From contig JAITCS010000165.1 of assembly GCA_031282935.1 (NCBI GenBank), forward strand, positions 1-5,515: a stretch of DNA of 5,515 nucleotides. The letters are read 5' to 3'. This document shows, one piece after another, positions 1-4,907 of this stretch. The notes beneath the pieces were generated by a model, which made no database searches, was not told the DNA's origin, and worked only from the letters and a program-made list of their open reading frames with translations. Numbering within the stretch: position 1 is the first letter of the stretch; every line of letters starts with the position of its first letter. The position numbers and the translations under genes were made by a program. Source of the DNA: Cellulomonadaceae bacterium (GTDB lineage Bacteria > Actinomycetota > Actinomycetes > Actinomycetales > Cellulomonadaceae).

Positions 1-23
1 GCGGCACCATGTAATTCAGTCAT
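1..23 (-). CDS. 5' end of an unidentified gene, cut by the window edge
   Basis: Only the first seven codons are visible (MTELHGA), so no function can be assigned. The call rests on the start signal: on the minus strand an AAAGGAGA ribosome binding site (complement of 31-38) lies 7 bases before an ATG at 23-21. This is the best Shine-Dalgarno and spacing in the window apart from that of the 1174 gene. The gene points the same way as tpx, whose stop lies 219 bases upstream of this start. No convincing promoter or terminator was found in the gap, so co-transcription with tpx is possible but unproven. Confidence 0.6.
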
Positions 24-30
24 ACAGCAC

Positions 31-38
31 TCTCCTTT
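31..38 (-). promoter_or_regulatory. Ribosome binding site of the left-edge gene
   Basis: The minus strand reads AAAGGAGA, which is strongly complementary to the 3' end of 16S rRNA. It sits 7 bases before the ATG at 23-21. This site is what supports calling a gene in the first 23 bases. Confidence 0.7.
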
Positions 39-202
39 AGCCTATCGCGGTATCCCTACCTGCGACGGGGGTCTATAAGTGTTCGGTCAGCGATTCCATC
101 CTCGCTGTTGGCGATACTATGCGCAAGGCTGACCTTGGCAAGGGATTCCCCCACGCGCGGCGCGTCGGGCATCGCAGCTTGTCGAGCCTGCGCAACCGCA
201 TT

Positions 203-230
203 GAGCTGCAACAGAATCGAGCTGCAACAG
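203..230. repeat. Two copies of a 12-bp direct repeat 3' of tpx
   Basis: GAGCTGCAACAG occurs at 203-214 and again at 219-230, a 16-base period, starting 13 bases beyond the tpx stop codon. The gap from 24 to 242 holds little else: a short G+C-rich palindrome (153-165) and a 5-bp hairpin (124-137), neither followed by a T run on the minus strand. The repeat may be a chance duplication or a protein-binding site. Confidence 0.5.
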
Positions 231-242
231 TCGCGTGGCTAA

Positions 243-728
243 TTAGCCCTTGGCAATGGTCAGAGCTTTGTGGTAATCCGGTTCATCGGAAATCTCATTG
301 ACGATTTCACAATGAGCGATATTCCCCTTCTTTATCACATAGATTGCGCGCGCCAACCGCCCCGGCAGCGGCCCATCGAAAACCCGCAAATGGTATTGCT
401 TATCGAAAGCGCCATCATCAGGTAAAATGGTCATATCGATACCCTCAGAGGCACACCAACTCTTGAACTCTTCCGCAGTATTGTTAGAAATGGTCAAGAA
501 CTTGACTTCGGGAGTGCGCGCGGCCGCCTCATTAAAATAACGAGTCTGAGTGGAACACACCGGAGTGTTGATATCCGGCACCACACTCACTAGCACGGTT
601 TTGTCAGCCAGTTGAGATAACGTGACCGGGTTACCGTGCAAATCTTTCAAGGTGAAATCAGGCGCTGGCCCCGACTTTACCGGATTAATGGTAGCGACGG
701 GCGTGTGCTGAAAGGTGATTATCTCCAT
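243..728 (-). CDS. tpx: Thiol peroxidase (atypical 2-Cys peroxiredoxin)
   Basis: This cytoplasmic enzyme reduces hydrogen peroxide and organic hydroperoxides using thioredoxin-supplied electrons. With the ATG at 728-726 as start the protein has 161 residues, close to the family's usual length of about 165. The peroxidatic cysteine is Cys58 in the PxxxTxxC motif (PDINTPVC, 51-58), and the resolving cysteine is Cys92 (WCASEGI), at the spacing typical of Tpx. The ARA triplet with Arg128 and the closing NEISDEPDY segment (144-152) are also family features. A GTG at 752-750 would add eight residues (MPWCRVGC) with no family counterpart, so I prefer the ATG, although its ribosome binding site (GTAGAGTGGG region) is weak. 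The upstream hairpin should block read-through from the 806-1174 gene, so tpx probably uses its own promoter at 789-817. Confidence 0.95.
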   Translation of the reverse strand: MEIITFQHTPVATINPVKSGPAPDFTLKDLHGNPVTLSQLADKTVLVSVVPDINTPVCSTQTRYFNEAAARTPEVKFLTISNNTAEEFKSWCASEGIDMTILPDDGAFDKQYHLRVFDGPLPGRLARAIYVIKKGNIAHCEIVNEISDEPDYHKALTIAKG

Positions 729-755
729 GCAGCCCACTCTACACCAAGGCACAGC

Positions 756-788
756 AAAAGAGGCCCGACACCGCTAGCGCCGAGCCTC
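756..788 (-). terminator. Intrinsic terminator of the Met-rich protein gene
   Basis: Read on the minus strand, 788 to 760 folds into a stem of about 12 pairs, including three G-U wobbles. The outer arm is GAGGC at 788-784 against GCCTC at 764-760, continuing inward to a small loop around 776-774. TTTT follows directly (complement of 756-759). The stem begins 17 bases after the TAG stop of the 806-1174 gene. On the plus strand the hairpin is not followed by a T run, so it acts in one direction only. Confidence 0.8.
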
Positions 789-817
789 CTTATACTAGGT
801 AAAAACTACTTGGTCAG
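789..817 (-). promoter_or_regulatory. Candidate sigma70-type promoter for tpx
   Basis: The minus strand carries CTGACC (817-812, 4 of 6 to TTGACA), exactly 17 bases, then TATAAG (794-789, 5 of 6 to TATAAT). The -35 box and part of the spacer lie inside the last codons of the 806-1174 gene. Transcription would begin near 781-780, within the terminator stem, leaving a leader of about 53 bases before the tpx ATG. Function is inferred from sequence only. Confidence 0.5.
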
Positions 818-1174
818 GTTGCGAATAACCTTTGCGATCAGGGCGCCGCCAAGGCCGAAAGAGGCCAGCATCATCAGCATGGACATCAGGCAGCAACCGC
901 CGCCGCCCCAACCACCGCCGTAACCAATGCCCGGGCCATAAATCGGACGCCGATACATAGGCCGGTACATGGGCATCATTGGCCGCATGATGGGCGGGCC
1001 CATTGGACGCATCGGGGGCGGGCCCATCGGGCGCATTCGAGGCCCAGCGCCCCGATACCCGCCACCAGTGCGAGGCCCCATGCCGCCACTGAAACCGCCG
1101 CCGCCAGGGCGTGCCCCGCCATAACCGCCGCTAAACCCACCGCGACCACCGCCGCCGCCGAATCCACCGCGCAT
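806..1174 (-). CDS. Small Gly/Arg/Met-rich protein with one C-terminal membrane segment
   Basis: I do not recognise a named family for this 122-residue protein. Residues 1-46 are Gly/Arg-rich with RGG-like units. Residues 47-73 contain nine methionines in three MRPM repeats with MxxM spacing, rich in Pro. Residues 74-93 are Gly/Tyr-rich. Cys94-Cys95 precede a hydrophobic helix (about 96-117) and a short basic tail, giving a single-pass, tail-anchored-like layout. The start is secure: GAGGAGG (complement of 1180-1186) lies 5 bases before the ATG. A strong terminator follows, so it is probably a single-gene unit. It is divergent from a metal pump gene, and MxxM clusters are known Cu(I)/Ag(I) ligands in other proteins, so metal binding is a reasonable inference. 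A purely structural or RNA-binding role for the RGG part is the alternative. Confidence 0.8.
   Translation of the reverse strand: MRGGFGGGGGRGGFSGGYGGARPGGGGFSGGMGPRTGGGYRGAGPRMRPMGPPPMRPMGPPIMRPMMPMYRPMYRRPIYGPGIGYGGGWGGGGCCLMSMLMMLASFGLGGALIAKVIRNLTK
965..1036 (-). repeat. Three tandem 24-bp units encoding MRPM repeats
   Basis: The units are 1036-1013 (MRPMGPPP), 1012-989 (MRPMGPPI) and 988-965 (MRPMMPMY). The first two share most bases with mainly third-position changes; the third keeps MRPM but has diverged after it. This is an in-frame coding repeat that multiplies a methionine motif. Confidence 0.75.
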
Positions 1175-1179
1175 GATTT

Positions 1180-1186
1180 CCTCCTC
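1180..1186 (-). promoter_or_regulatory. Ribosome binding site of the Met-rich protein gene
   Basis: The minus strand reads GAGGAGG, followed by AAATC and the ATG at 1174-1172. The strong match at 5-base spacing fixes the start and argues that this low-complexity frame is a real gene. Confidence 0.8.
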
Positions 1187-1192
1187 GAATCC

Positions 1193-1208
1193 AGCGCCGC
1201 AGCGCCGC
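1193..1208. repeat. Tandem 8-bp repeat (AGCGCCGC x2)
   Basis: AGCGCCGC occurs twice back to back in the leader of the Met-rich gene, just upstream of its ribosome binding site. It may be simple-sequence slippage; no specific role is claimed. Confidence 0.5.
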
Positions 1209-1242
1209 GATGTTCACTTACGCTTTTAGCTTAGTGGCAAAT

Positions 1243-1256
1243 GTGCTGTTCAGCAC
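1243..1256. repeat. Perfect 6+6 palindrome in the divergent intergenic region
   Basis: GTGCTG and CAGCAC flank a TT centre. The site lies between two divergently oriented genes and abuts TTGACG read on the minus strand (1261-1256), a 5 of 6 match to a -35 box, although no good -10 box is correctly spaced from it. A dimeric repressor operator is possible. No regulator gene is visible in the window. Confidence 0.4.
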
Positions 1257-1296
1257 GTCAAGGCCACGCCGCAGAAAGTCGCATAGGTCACAGCCC

Positions 1297-1304
1297 CTTA
1301 TAGT
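1297..1304. promoter_or_regulatory. Bidirectional -10-like element (CTTATAGT)
   Basis: The plus strand reads TATAGT at 1299-1304 and the minus strand reads TATAAG at 1302-1297, each 5 of 6 to TATAAT. The minus reading could serve the Met-rich gene with a leader of about 115 bases. Neither direction has a good -35 hexamer 16-18 bases away, so this is a weak call. Confidence 0.3.
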
Positions 1305-1323
1305 GCGCAGCGAAAGTGCGCAG
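1302..1323. repeat. Two 9-bp direct repeats (AGTGCGCAG)
   Basis: Copies lie at 1302-1310 and 1315-1323, a 13-base period. They occupy what would be the -10 to -35 interval of the minus-strand -10 element at 1302-1297, a position where a bound protein would affect transcription. Regulatory function is inference. Confidence 0.4.
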
Positions 1324-1353
1324 GAAACGCCCACACTCCTTGCGCCTCGGTTC

Positions 1354-1382
1354 TTGACAAAGCCGAAGCGGGGGTGTTGTGT
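1354..1382 (+). promoter_or_regulatory. Candidate promoter of the metal ATPase gene, possibly leaderless
   Basis: A perfect TTGACA lies at 1354-1359. The interval of 17 bases leads to TTGTGT at 1377-1382, a poor -10 box (an 18-base spacing gives TGTGTT). Transcription would start near 1389-1390, on or beside the ATG at 1390. The absence of any Shine-Dalgarno before that ATG fits leaderless translation, which is common in actinobacteria. Confidence 0.4.
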
Positions 1383-1389
1383 TTTAGGT

Positions 1390-3381
1390 ATGTCGCAAGC
1401 CGCAGGTTTCGGGGTAGGTGCCGTTGGTGCCGTGGGTGCCGCACCCGATTCCGCACGCCGTGAGTCGTTTGCGGCGCGGGTGCTGCGCAACGCCAAGGCG
1501 TACCCCTTTGTGACGGGCACCGTGCTGGTGGGGCTGCTTGGGTTGCTGCTGTATTTCCCGCTGCACCACGCCCTCGCCAACTCGGCAAACCCGGTGGCTT
1601 TCGAGCCGCGTTCCATCACGCGCTGGCTGGTGCTGGCTTGGTGTGCTGTCATCGCGGTGCGGCTGATCATTTCGATGATCGCCGAGCTCAAGGCGGGCAA
1701 CTGGGGGCTCGATGTGCTCGCGCTGGTGGCGATTGTGTCCACGGCGTTGGTTGGCGACTATTGGGCGTCTTTGGTTATTGCGCTGATGATTTCCAGCGGT
1801 GAGGCGCTGGAGGATTACGCCGATGGCCGCGCGAAACGGGACTTGACCGCCCTCATGTCCAATGCCCCAAAGGTCGCCCACCGCGTTTTGCCTGATGGCA
1901 GCGCTGAGGACATCGCTGCCGACACAGTAAAGGCCGGAGATACGGTAATCGTACGTGCCCACGAAGTGGTGCCTGTGGATGGAATCCTTGAATCGGAGGT
2001 GGGTTCGTTTGATGAGTCCTCTCTGACCGGGGAATCCTTGCCCCGTGATTTGACGCAGGGCGATAAGGTGCTGTCCGGCTCCGTGTGTGGCGGGTCAGCC
2101 GTGATGCTCACGGCCACAGACGATGCCTCCCACTCGCAATACCAGCAGATTGTGGCTTTGGTAAAAGAGGCGGCTGAGAGCCGGTCGCCCATGGTGCGTT
2201 TGGCAGATCGCTATGCGGTGCCGTTCACGCTGGTCGCCTTTGCGATTGCCGGATTTGCTTGGTGGGTTTCGCGTGATCCTCGGCGGTTTGCTGAGGTGTT
2301 GGTCGTGGCTACGCCCTGCCCGCTGCTGATTGCGGCCCCGGTGGCTTTCATGGCGGGCATGAGTCGAGCGGCAAAACGAGGCATCATCTTCCGATCAAGT
2401 GCGAGCCTGGAGCGAATAAAGGACGCCAAGAGTTTTGCTTTCGACAAGACCGGCACGCTCACAATTGGGGCGCCCAAGTTGGTGGCGGTGCGGCCCGCAG
2501 GGGCACCCAAGCTAATCGCCGTCCGGTCGGCCTCCCATTTGGGAGAGGAACAAATGTTGACCTTAGCTGCCAGTGCAGAGCAGGGTTCCACGCACATTTT
2601 GGCCGATGCGATTGTGATAGGCGCTAAGGAGCGCGGCCTGGCGTTGCCCACCCCTTCACAGGTGCAGGAAACCTCCGGCGGTGGCGCTTCTGCGCTGGTC
2701 GAGGGGCACAAGGTGGTGGTGGGCAAGCGCGCCTACCTGATTGAGCAGATCGGTGTGGAGCCGCCTGCGGTCGAATTGGAGCCCGGCCAGTTAAGTGTAT
2801 TAGTGGGCATTGACGGGCAATACGCTGGTTACCTGATTCTGAGTGACACACTGAGGCCGGACGCCGCCGAAACCATTGCCAAACTGCGCGCAGCAGGGAT
2901 TACCAACATTGCGATGTTCACCGGCGACGAACCAGCCACCGCCAACTTTGTGGCCCAGCAGGTGGGCATTGAACAAGTTAACGCGAGTTGCTTGCCCGCC
3001 GACAAGCTCGCTGGGGTGCGCGCCTTGCCCAAGCCAGTGGTGATGGTGGGTGACGGCGTCAATGACGCCCCAGTATTGGCGGCTGCCGATGTTGGGATCG
3101 CGATGGCAGCCCGAGGCTCTACCGCCGCCTCAGAGTCGGCTGACATTGTCATTTTGGCTGACAGCGTTTCCAATGTGGCCGAAACTTTGAAGATTGGGCG
3201 TCAGACCGTAAGCGTGGCCATGCAATCCATCTGGATTGGAATTGTCATCTCAGTAGCCTTGATGCTGTTCGCGGCAACTGGGCGACTGCCAGCCTTGGCT
3301 GGAGCCTGGTTACAGGAGGGCGTTGACGCTGCGGCGATTCTTTGGGCGCTGCGGGCCGGGGGGCGGTTCTTGCGGGCCTAG
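1390..3381 (+). CDS. Heavy-metal-translocating P1B-type ATPase with a TPC motif
   Basis: This membrane pump couples ATP hydrolysis to metal-ion export. Starting at ATG 1390 it has 663 residues. About eight membrane helices can be seen: two or more before the actuator domain (TGES, 213-216), one carrying the metal motif TPCP (308-311), and two at the C-terminus. The phosphorylation site is DKTGT with Asp352; the P-domain has TGD and GDGVND (554-559). There is no N-terminal CxxC metal-binding domain, only a Gly/Ala-rich tail of about 40 residues, and no C-terminal hemerythrin-like extension. The family's usual nucleotide-domain HP dipeptide is His402-Ile here. TPC rather than CPC argues against a standard Cu(I) pump; the ion is uncertain (Ni, Fe, Co, Cd or Zn are possible). 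An open frame extends back to ATG 1210, but that stretch lacks a ribosome binding site, has no family counterpart and contains the promoter, so I reject the longer start. Confidence 0.93.
   Translation: MSQAAGFGVGAVGAVGAAPDSARRESFAARVLRNAKAYPFVTGTVLVGLLGLLLYFPLHHALANSANPVAFEPRSITRWLVLAWCAVIAVRLIISMIAELKAGNWGLDVLALVAIVSTALVGDYWASLVIALMISSGEALEDYADGRAKRDLTALMSNAPKVAHRVLPDGSAEDIAADTVKAGDTVIVRAHEVVPVDGILESEVGSFDESSLTGESLPRDLTQGDKVLSGSVCGGSAVMLTATDDASHSQYQQIVALVKEAAESRSPMVRLADRYAVPFTLVAFAIAGFAWWVSRDPRRFAEVLVVATPCPLLIAAPVAFMAGMSRAAKRGIIFRSSASLERIKDAKSFAFDKTGTLTIGAPKLVAVRPAGAPKLIAVRSASHLGEEQMLTLAASAEQGSTHILADAIVIGAKERGLALPTPSQVQETSGGGASALVEGHKVVVGKRAYLIEQIGVEPPAVELEPGQLSVLVGIDGQYAGYLILSDTLRPDAAETIAKLRAAGITNIAMFTGDEPATANFVAQQVGIEQVNASCLPADKLAGVRALPKPVVMVGDGVNDAPVLAAADVGIAMAARGSTAASESADIVILADSVSNVAETLKIGRQTVSVAMQSIWIGIVISVALMLFAATGRLPALAGAWLQEGVDAAAILWALRAGGRFLRA
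1417..1443 (+). repeat. 9-bp tandem repeat encoding a Gly-Ala-Val run
   Basis: GGTGCCG starts at 1417, 1426 and 1435, giving three 9-base units in frame (GAV, GAV, GAA) in the poorly conserved N-terminal tail of the metal ATPase. In-frame copy changes here would not disturb the reading frame. Confidence 0.6.
2467..2532 (+). repeat. 33-bp tandem duplication inside the ATPase nucleotide-binding domain
   Basis: Unit one (2467-2499) encodes GAPKLVAVRPA and unit two (2500-2532) encodes GAPKLIAVRSA. Nine of 11 residues are identical, but 10 of 33 bases differ and 7 of those changes are synonymous or fall in the V/I codon. The duplication therefore looks old and retained. It sits shortly after DKTGTLT, where relatives normally have a single strand of this type. 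Confidence 0.75.
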
Positions 3382-3401
3382 TCTGGCCGCCGTTCATATT
3401 T

Positions 3402-3436
3402 TCCGGCGCTGGCCGTTCTGGTCGGACATCGTTTTT
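3402..3436 (+). terminator. Weak candidate terminator after the metal ATPase gene
   Basis: Two alternative stems of about 6 pairs can form: 3402-3407 with 3421-3426, or 3409-3414 with 3420-3425. Both contain G-U pairs. A T run at 3432-3436 follows after 5-6 bases. The spacing and weak stem make this a low-confidence call, but nothing better lies in the region. Confidence 0.25.
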
Positions 3437-3473
3437 ACCGGCTTATTGTTCCCCCGGCCATTGTTTCGCATTT

Positions 3474-3485
3474 CGACGCACGTCG
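3474..3485. repeat. Perfect 5+5 palindrome in the lipoprotein upstream region
   Basis: CGACG and CGTCG flank a CA centre. A second small palindrome, CGTT-tc-AACG, follows at once (3484-3493). They lie about 130 bases before the lipoprotein start and could form an operator; no regulator is visible. The rest of 3382-3617 holds the weak terminator, a possible mini-ORF and a -10-like box. Confidence 0.3.
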
Positions 3486-3548
3486 TTTCAACGCCAATCA
3501 AGCACCACCACTGTGCCAACACGATTTAGAAACGCCGAGGATTATTCC

Positions 3549-3584
3549 ATGCCTGCAACAGCCGAGGCATATACTCCAGTTTAG
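3549..3584 (+). other. Possible 11-codon mini-ORF upstream of the lipoprotein gene
   Basis: ATG at 3549 opens MPATAEAYTPV, ending at TAG 3582-3584, 33 bases before the lipoprotein start. GAGG at 3537-3540 sits 8 bases ahead of the ATG, an acceptable ribosome binding site. A 6-bp inverted repeat (ATGCCT 3549-3554 and AGGCAT 3565-3570) could fold over the start codon. It could be a regulatory leader peptide, a very short peptide substrate, or chance. If the -10 box at 3570-3575 is the real promoter, this ORF is not transcribed from it. Confidence 0.15.
3570..3575 (+). promoter_or_regulatory. Candidate -10 box for the lipoprotein/ATP-grasp operon
   Basis: TATACT matches TATAAT in 5 of 6 positions. 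It would give a transcript starting near 3582 and a leader of about 36 bases before GTG 3618. No recognisable -35 hexamer lies at the right distance, so the call is weak. Confidence 0.3.
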
Positions 3585-3617
3585 GGTTCGCTGAATTAAG
3601 TTCGGGTGAGGTGTGCG

Positions 3618-4907
3618 GTGAAAAAAGGGTTTCTGTCCGTTCCATTGGCGTTAGTTTTCTTGGTCGCCGGGGCCTGCGCGCCCACTGGTTCACCCGTTGC
3701 CAACCCTGGCGTCACCCCAGGTGCAACCAGCGAGCCAAGCGCAACCGCACCGTCGGCGCCCCCAATCACCCAGGCCCCTGGCGCCGCTACCCAAACCGTG
3801 ACCTGGGATCGAACCGTCACCAAGTGGTTCGACAACAGCTTCACGGATTACGAAATCGAAAGGTTGCCCTGGGAGGATCGAAACACCCTGCGCGTTGGCG
3901 GCTCAGGTGACGCTTTTTCGTTTATGCATGTAACCCTGGGCAGCGATTTCTTTGCAGACGAAATCACAGACGCTGCTTTGCACCTGAAACTGGTTGACGG
4001 TGTGGCACCGGCGCAAATGAACGTGGCCTTGGTTGACAAGGTTTGGTCGGTTCCGTCAGCGACTTTCACCGATTCGCAGGCCAAGGTTGCTCAGGCCACC
4101 GTGGAATCTGTACCCGTCAGCGAGGAAGCCGATAACTGGGTCACCGTGCCCGTCACTGCCGAAGTTAAGGATTGGCTCAGCGGTGACTACCGCAACTACG
4201 GATTCGCACTTTTGCCCGCGCCGAACAGCGAATTAGCGGTCTTCGACTCCGAAACCGCCTACCTTGAAGTCAGTGGCCAAGAATTGCCCCGCGCAACCAC
4301 CTACAACAAGTTCGGGTACTTGCAACAGCCGCCGGCCGGGGTGGACTTTACGGAGTCCGGCAACTGTATGGCCTTCGCCCTACGTGATATAGACATGATT
4401 CTTCTCGAAGATATGCACATGGATTACGGTGAATTAAATCGTATCTATTTTGAGGATGGCGGCGAGAATGCGGTGCTCGAATATGTTGCCGCTAAAGTCG
4501 AGGCGTATGTTGCTGATCACAGCGACGGGCTAGAAATATCCAGTTTCCGCAAACTTGAGGATTTCGACTCCCCTATTGACCCAGCCACTGAATATAGAAT
4601 CGCCATGCGCATTAGTGCCTATGCCACTGAGGATTTGCTGATGCAGCAGGCTGGCGGGTTTGACTACCACTTCTGGATCCAACTGCCAGACGGGCGGTGG
4701 GCGCAGAAGTTCCCGCTCTCCGATTCCTTGATCATTCCTGGCACCGCCGGTGACGTTTCCCCCGCCAAGTTCCCTTGGGACGCTTCCAGCGAAGGTTGGG
4801 GTTCGGAGAAAACCACCGACCAATACCAAAGCCCTGTCCTCTATTACGCGGTCACAAAGGATGTCCCCAGGCTGACCGCCCACCGCACCGGGCGCACCCT
4901 CGACTAA
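3618..4907 (+). CDS. Exported lipoprotein: DNRLRE-like domain plus putative Cys/His domain
   Basis: With GTG 3618 as start (GAGG at 3608-3611, 6 bases upstream) the product has 429 residues. A GTG at 3606 would add four residues but lacks a ribosome binding site. A KK-initiated hydrophobic signal ends in a lipobox (VAGAC), placing lipidated Cys20 on the outer face of the membrane, followed by a Pro/Ala/Thr/Ser-rich tether (21-60). Residues 61-220 resemble a DNRLRE/CBM96-type beta domain, with a VTAEVKDWLSGDYRNYGFAL segment typical of that fold. Residues 240-420 form a second domain with GNCMAFAL (Cys250) and DYHFW (His351), then DGRWAQK. The Cys...His order suggests a papain-like hydrolase, but this is inferred from pattern alone. 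The ATP-grasp gene follows without a gap and in the same frame, so the two are almost certainly co-transcribed. AT-rich codons appear around 4378-4440. Confidence 0.85.
   Translation: MKKGFLSVPLALVFLVAGACAPTGSPVANPGVTPGATSEPSATAPSAPPITQAPGAATQTVTWDRTVTKWFDNSFTDYEIERLPWEDRNTLRVGGSGDAFSFMHVTLGSDFFADEITDAALHLKLVDGVAPAQMNVALVDKVWSVPSATFTDSQAKVAQATVESVPVSEEADNWVTVPVTAEVKDWLSGDYRNYGFALLPAPNSELAVFDSETAYLEVSGQELPRATTYNKFGYLQQPPAGVDFTESGNCMAFALRDIDMILLEDMHMDYGELNRIYFEDGGENAVLEYVAAKVEAYVADHSDGLEISSFRKLEDFDSPIDPATEYRIAMRISAYATEDLLMQQAGGFDYHFWIQLPDGRWAQKFPLSDSLIIPGTAGDVSPAKFPWDASSEGWGSEKTTDQYQSPVLYYAVTKDVPRLTAHRTGRTLD

Noticed and set aside
153..165. GC-rich palindrome ACGCGC-g-GCGCGT as a tpx terminator
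   Set aside because: The loop is too small for the full stem and no T run follows on the minus strand.
119..301. Plus-strand 60-codon open frame
   Set aside because: It overlaps the tpx 3' end antisense, lacks a ribosome binding site and has no recognisable protein features.
729..752. Eight-codon extension of Tpx from a GTG start
   Set aside because: Tpx proteins normally begin close to the TFQ/HFQ strand; the extra MPWCRVGC has no counterpart and no ribosome binding site.
636..923. Plus-strand frame ending in a Pro/Gln-rich stretch
   Set aside because: It is antisense to tpx and to the Gly-rich gene; the proline run is the complement of glycine codons.
1210..1389. Sixty-codon N-terminal extension of the metal ATPase starting at ATG 1210
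   Set aside because: There is no ribosome binding site, the residues are basic and low in family similarity, and the stretch contains promoter and operator-like sites.
1218..1962. Several long minus-strand frames opposite the ATPase
   Set aside because: They are shadows of a strongly supported GC-rich gene on the other strand, with low-complexity sequence and no start signals.
3323..3529. Plus-strand frame overlapping the ATPase 3' end
   Set aside because: It starts inside the ATPase gene in another frame, and its product has no coherent features.
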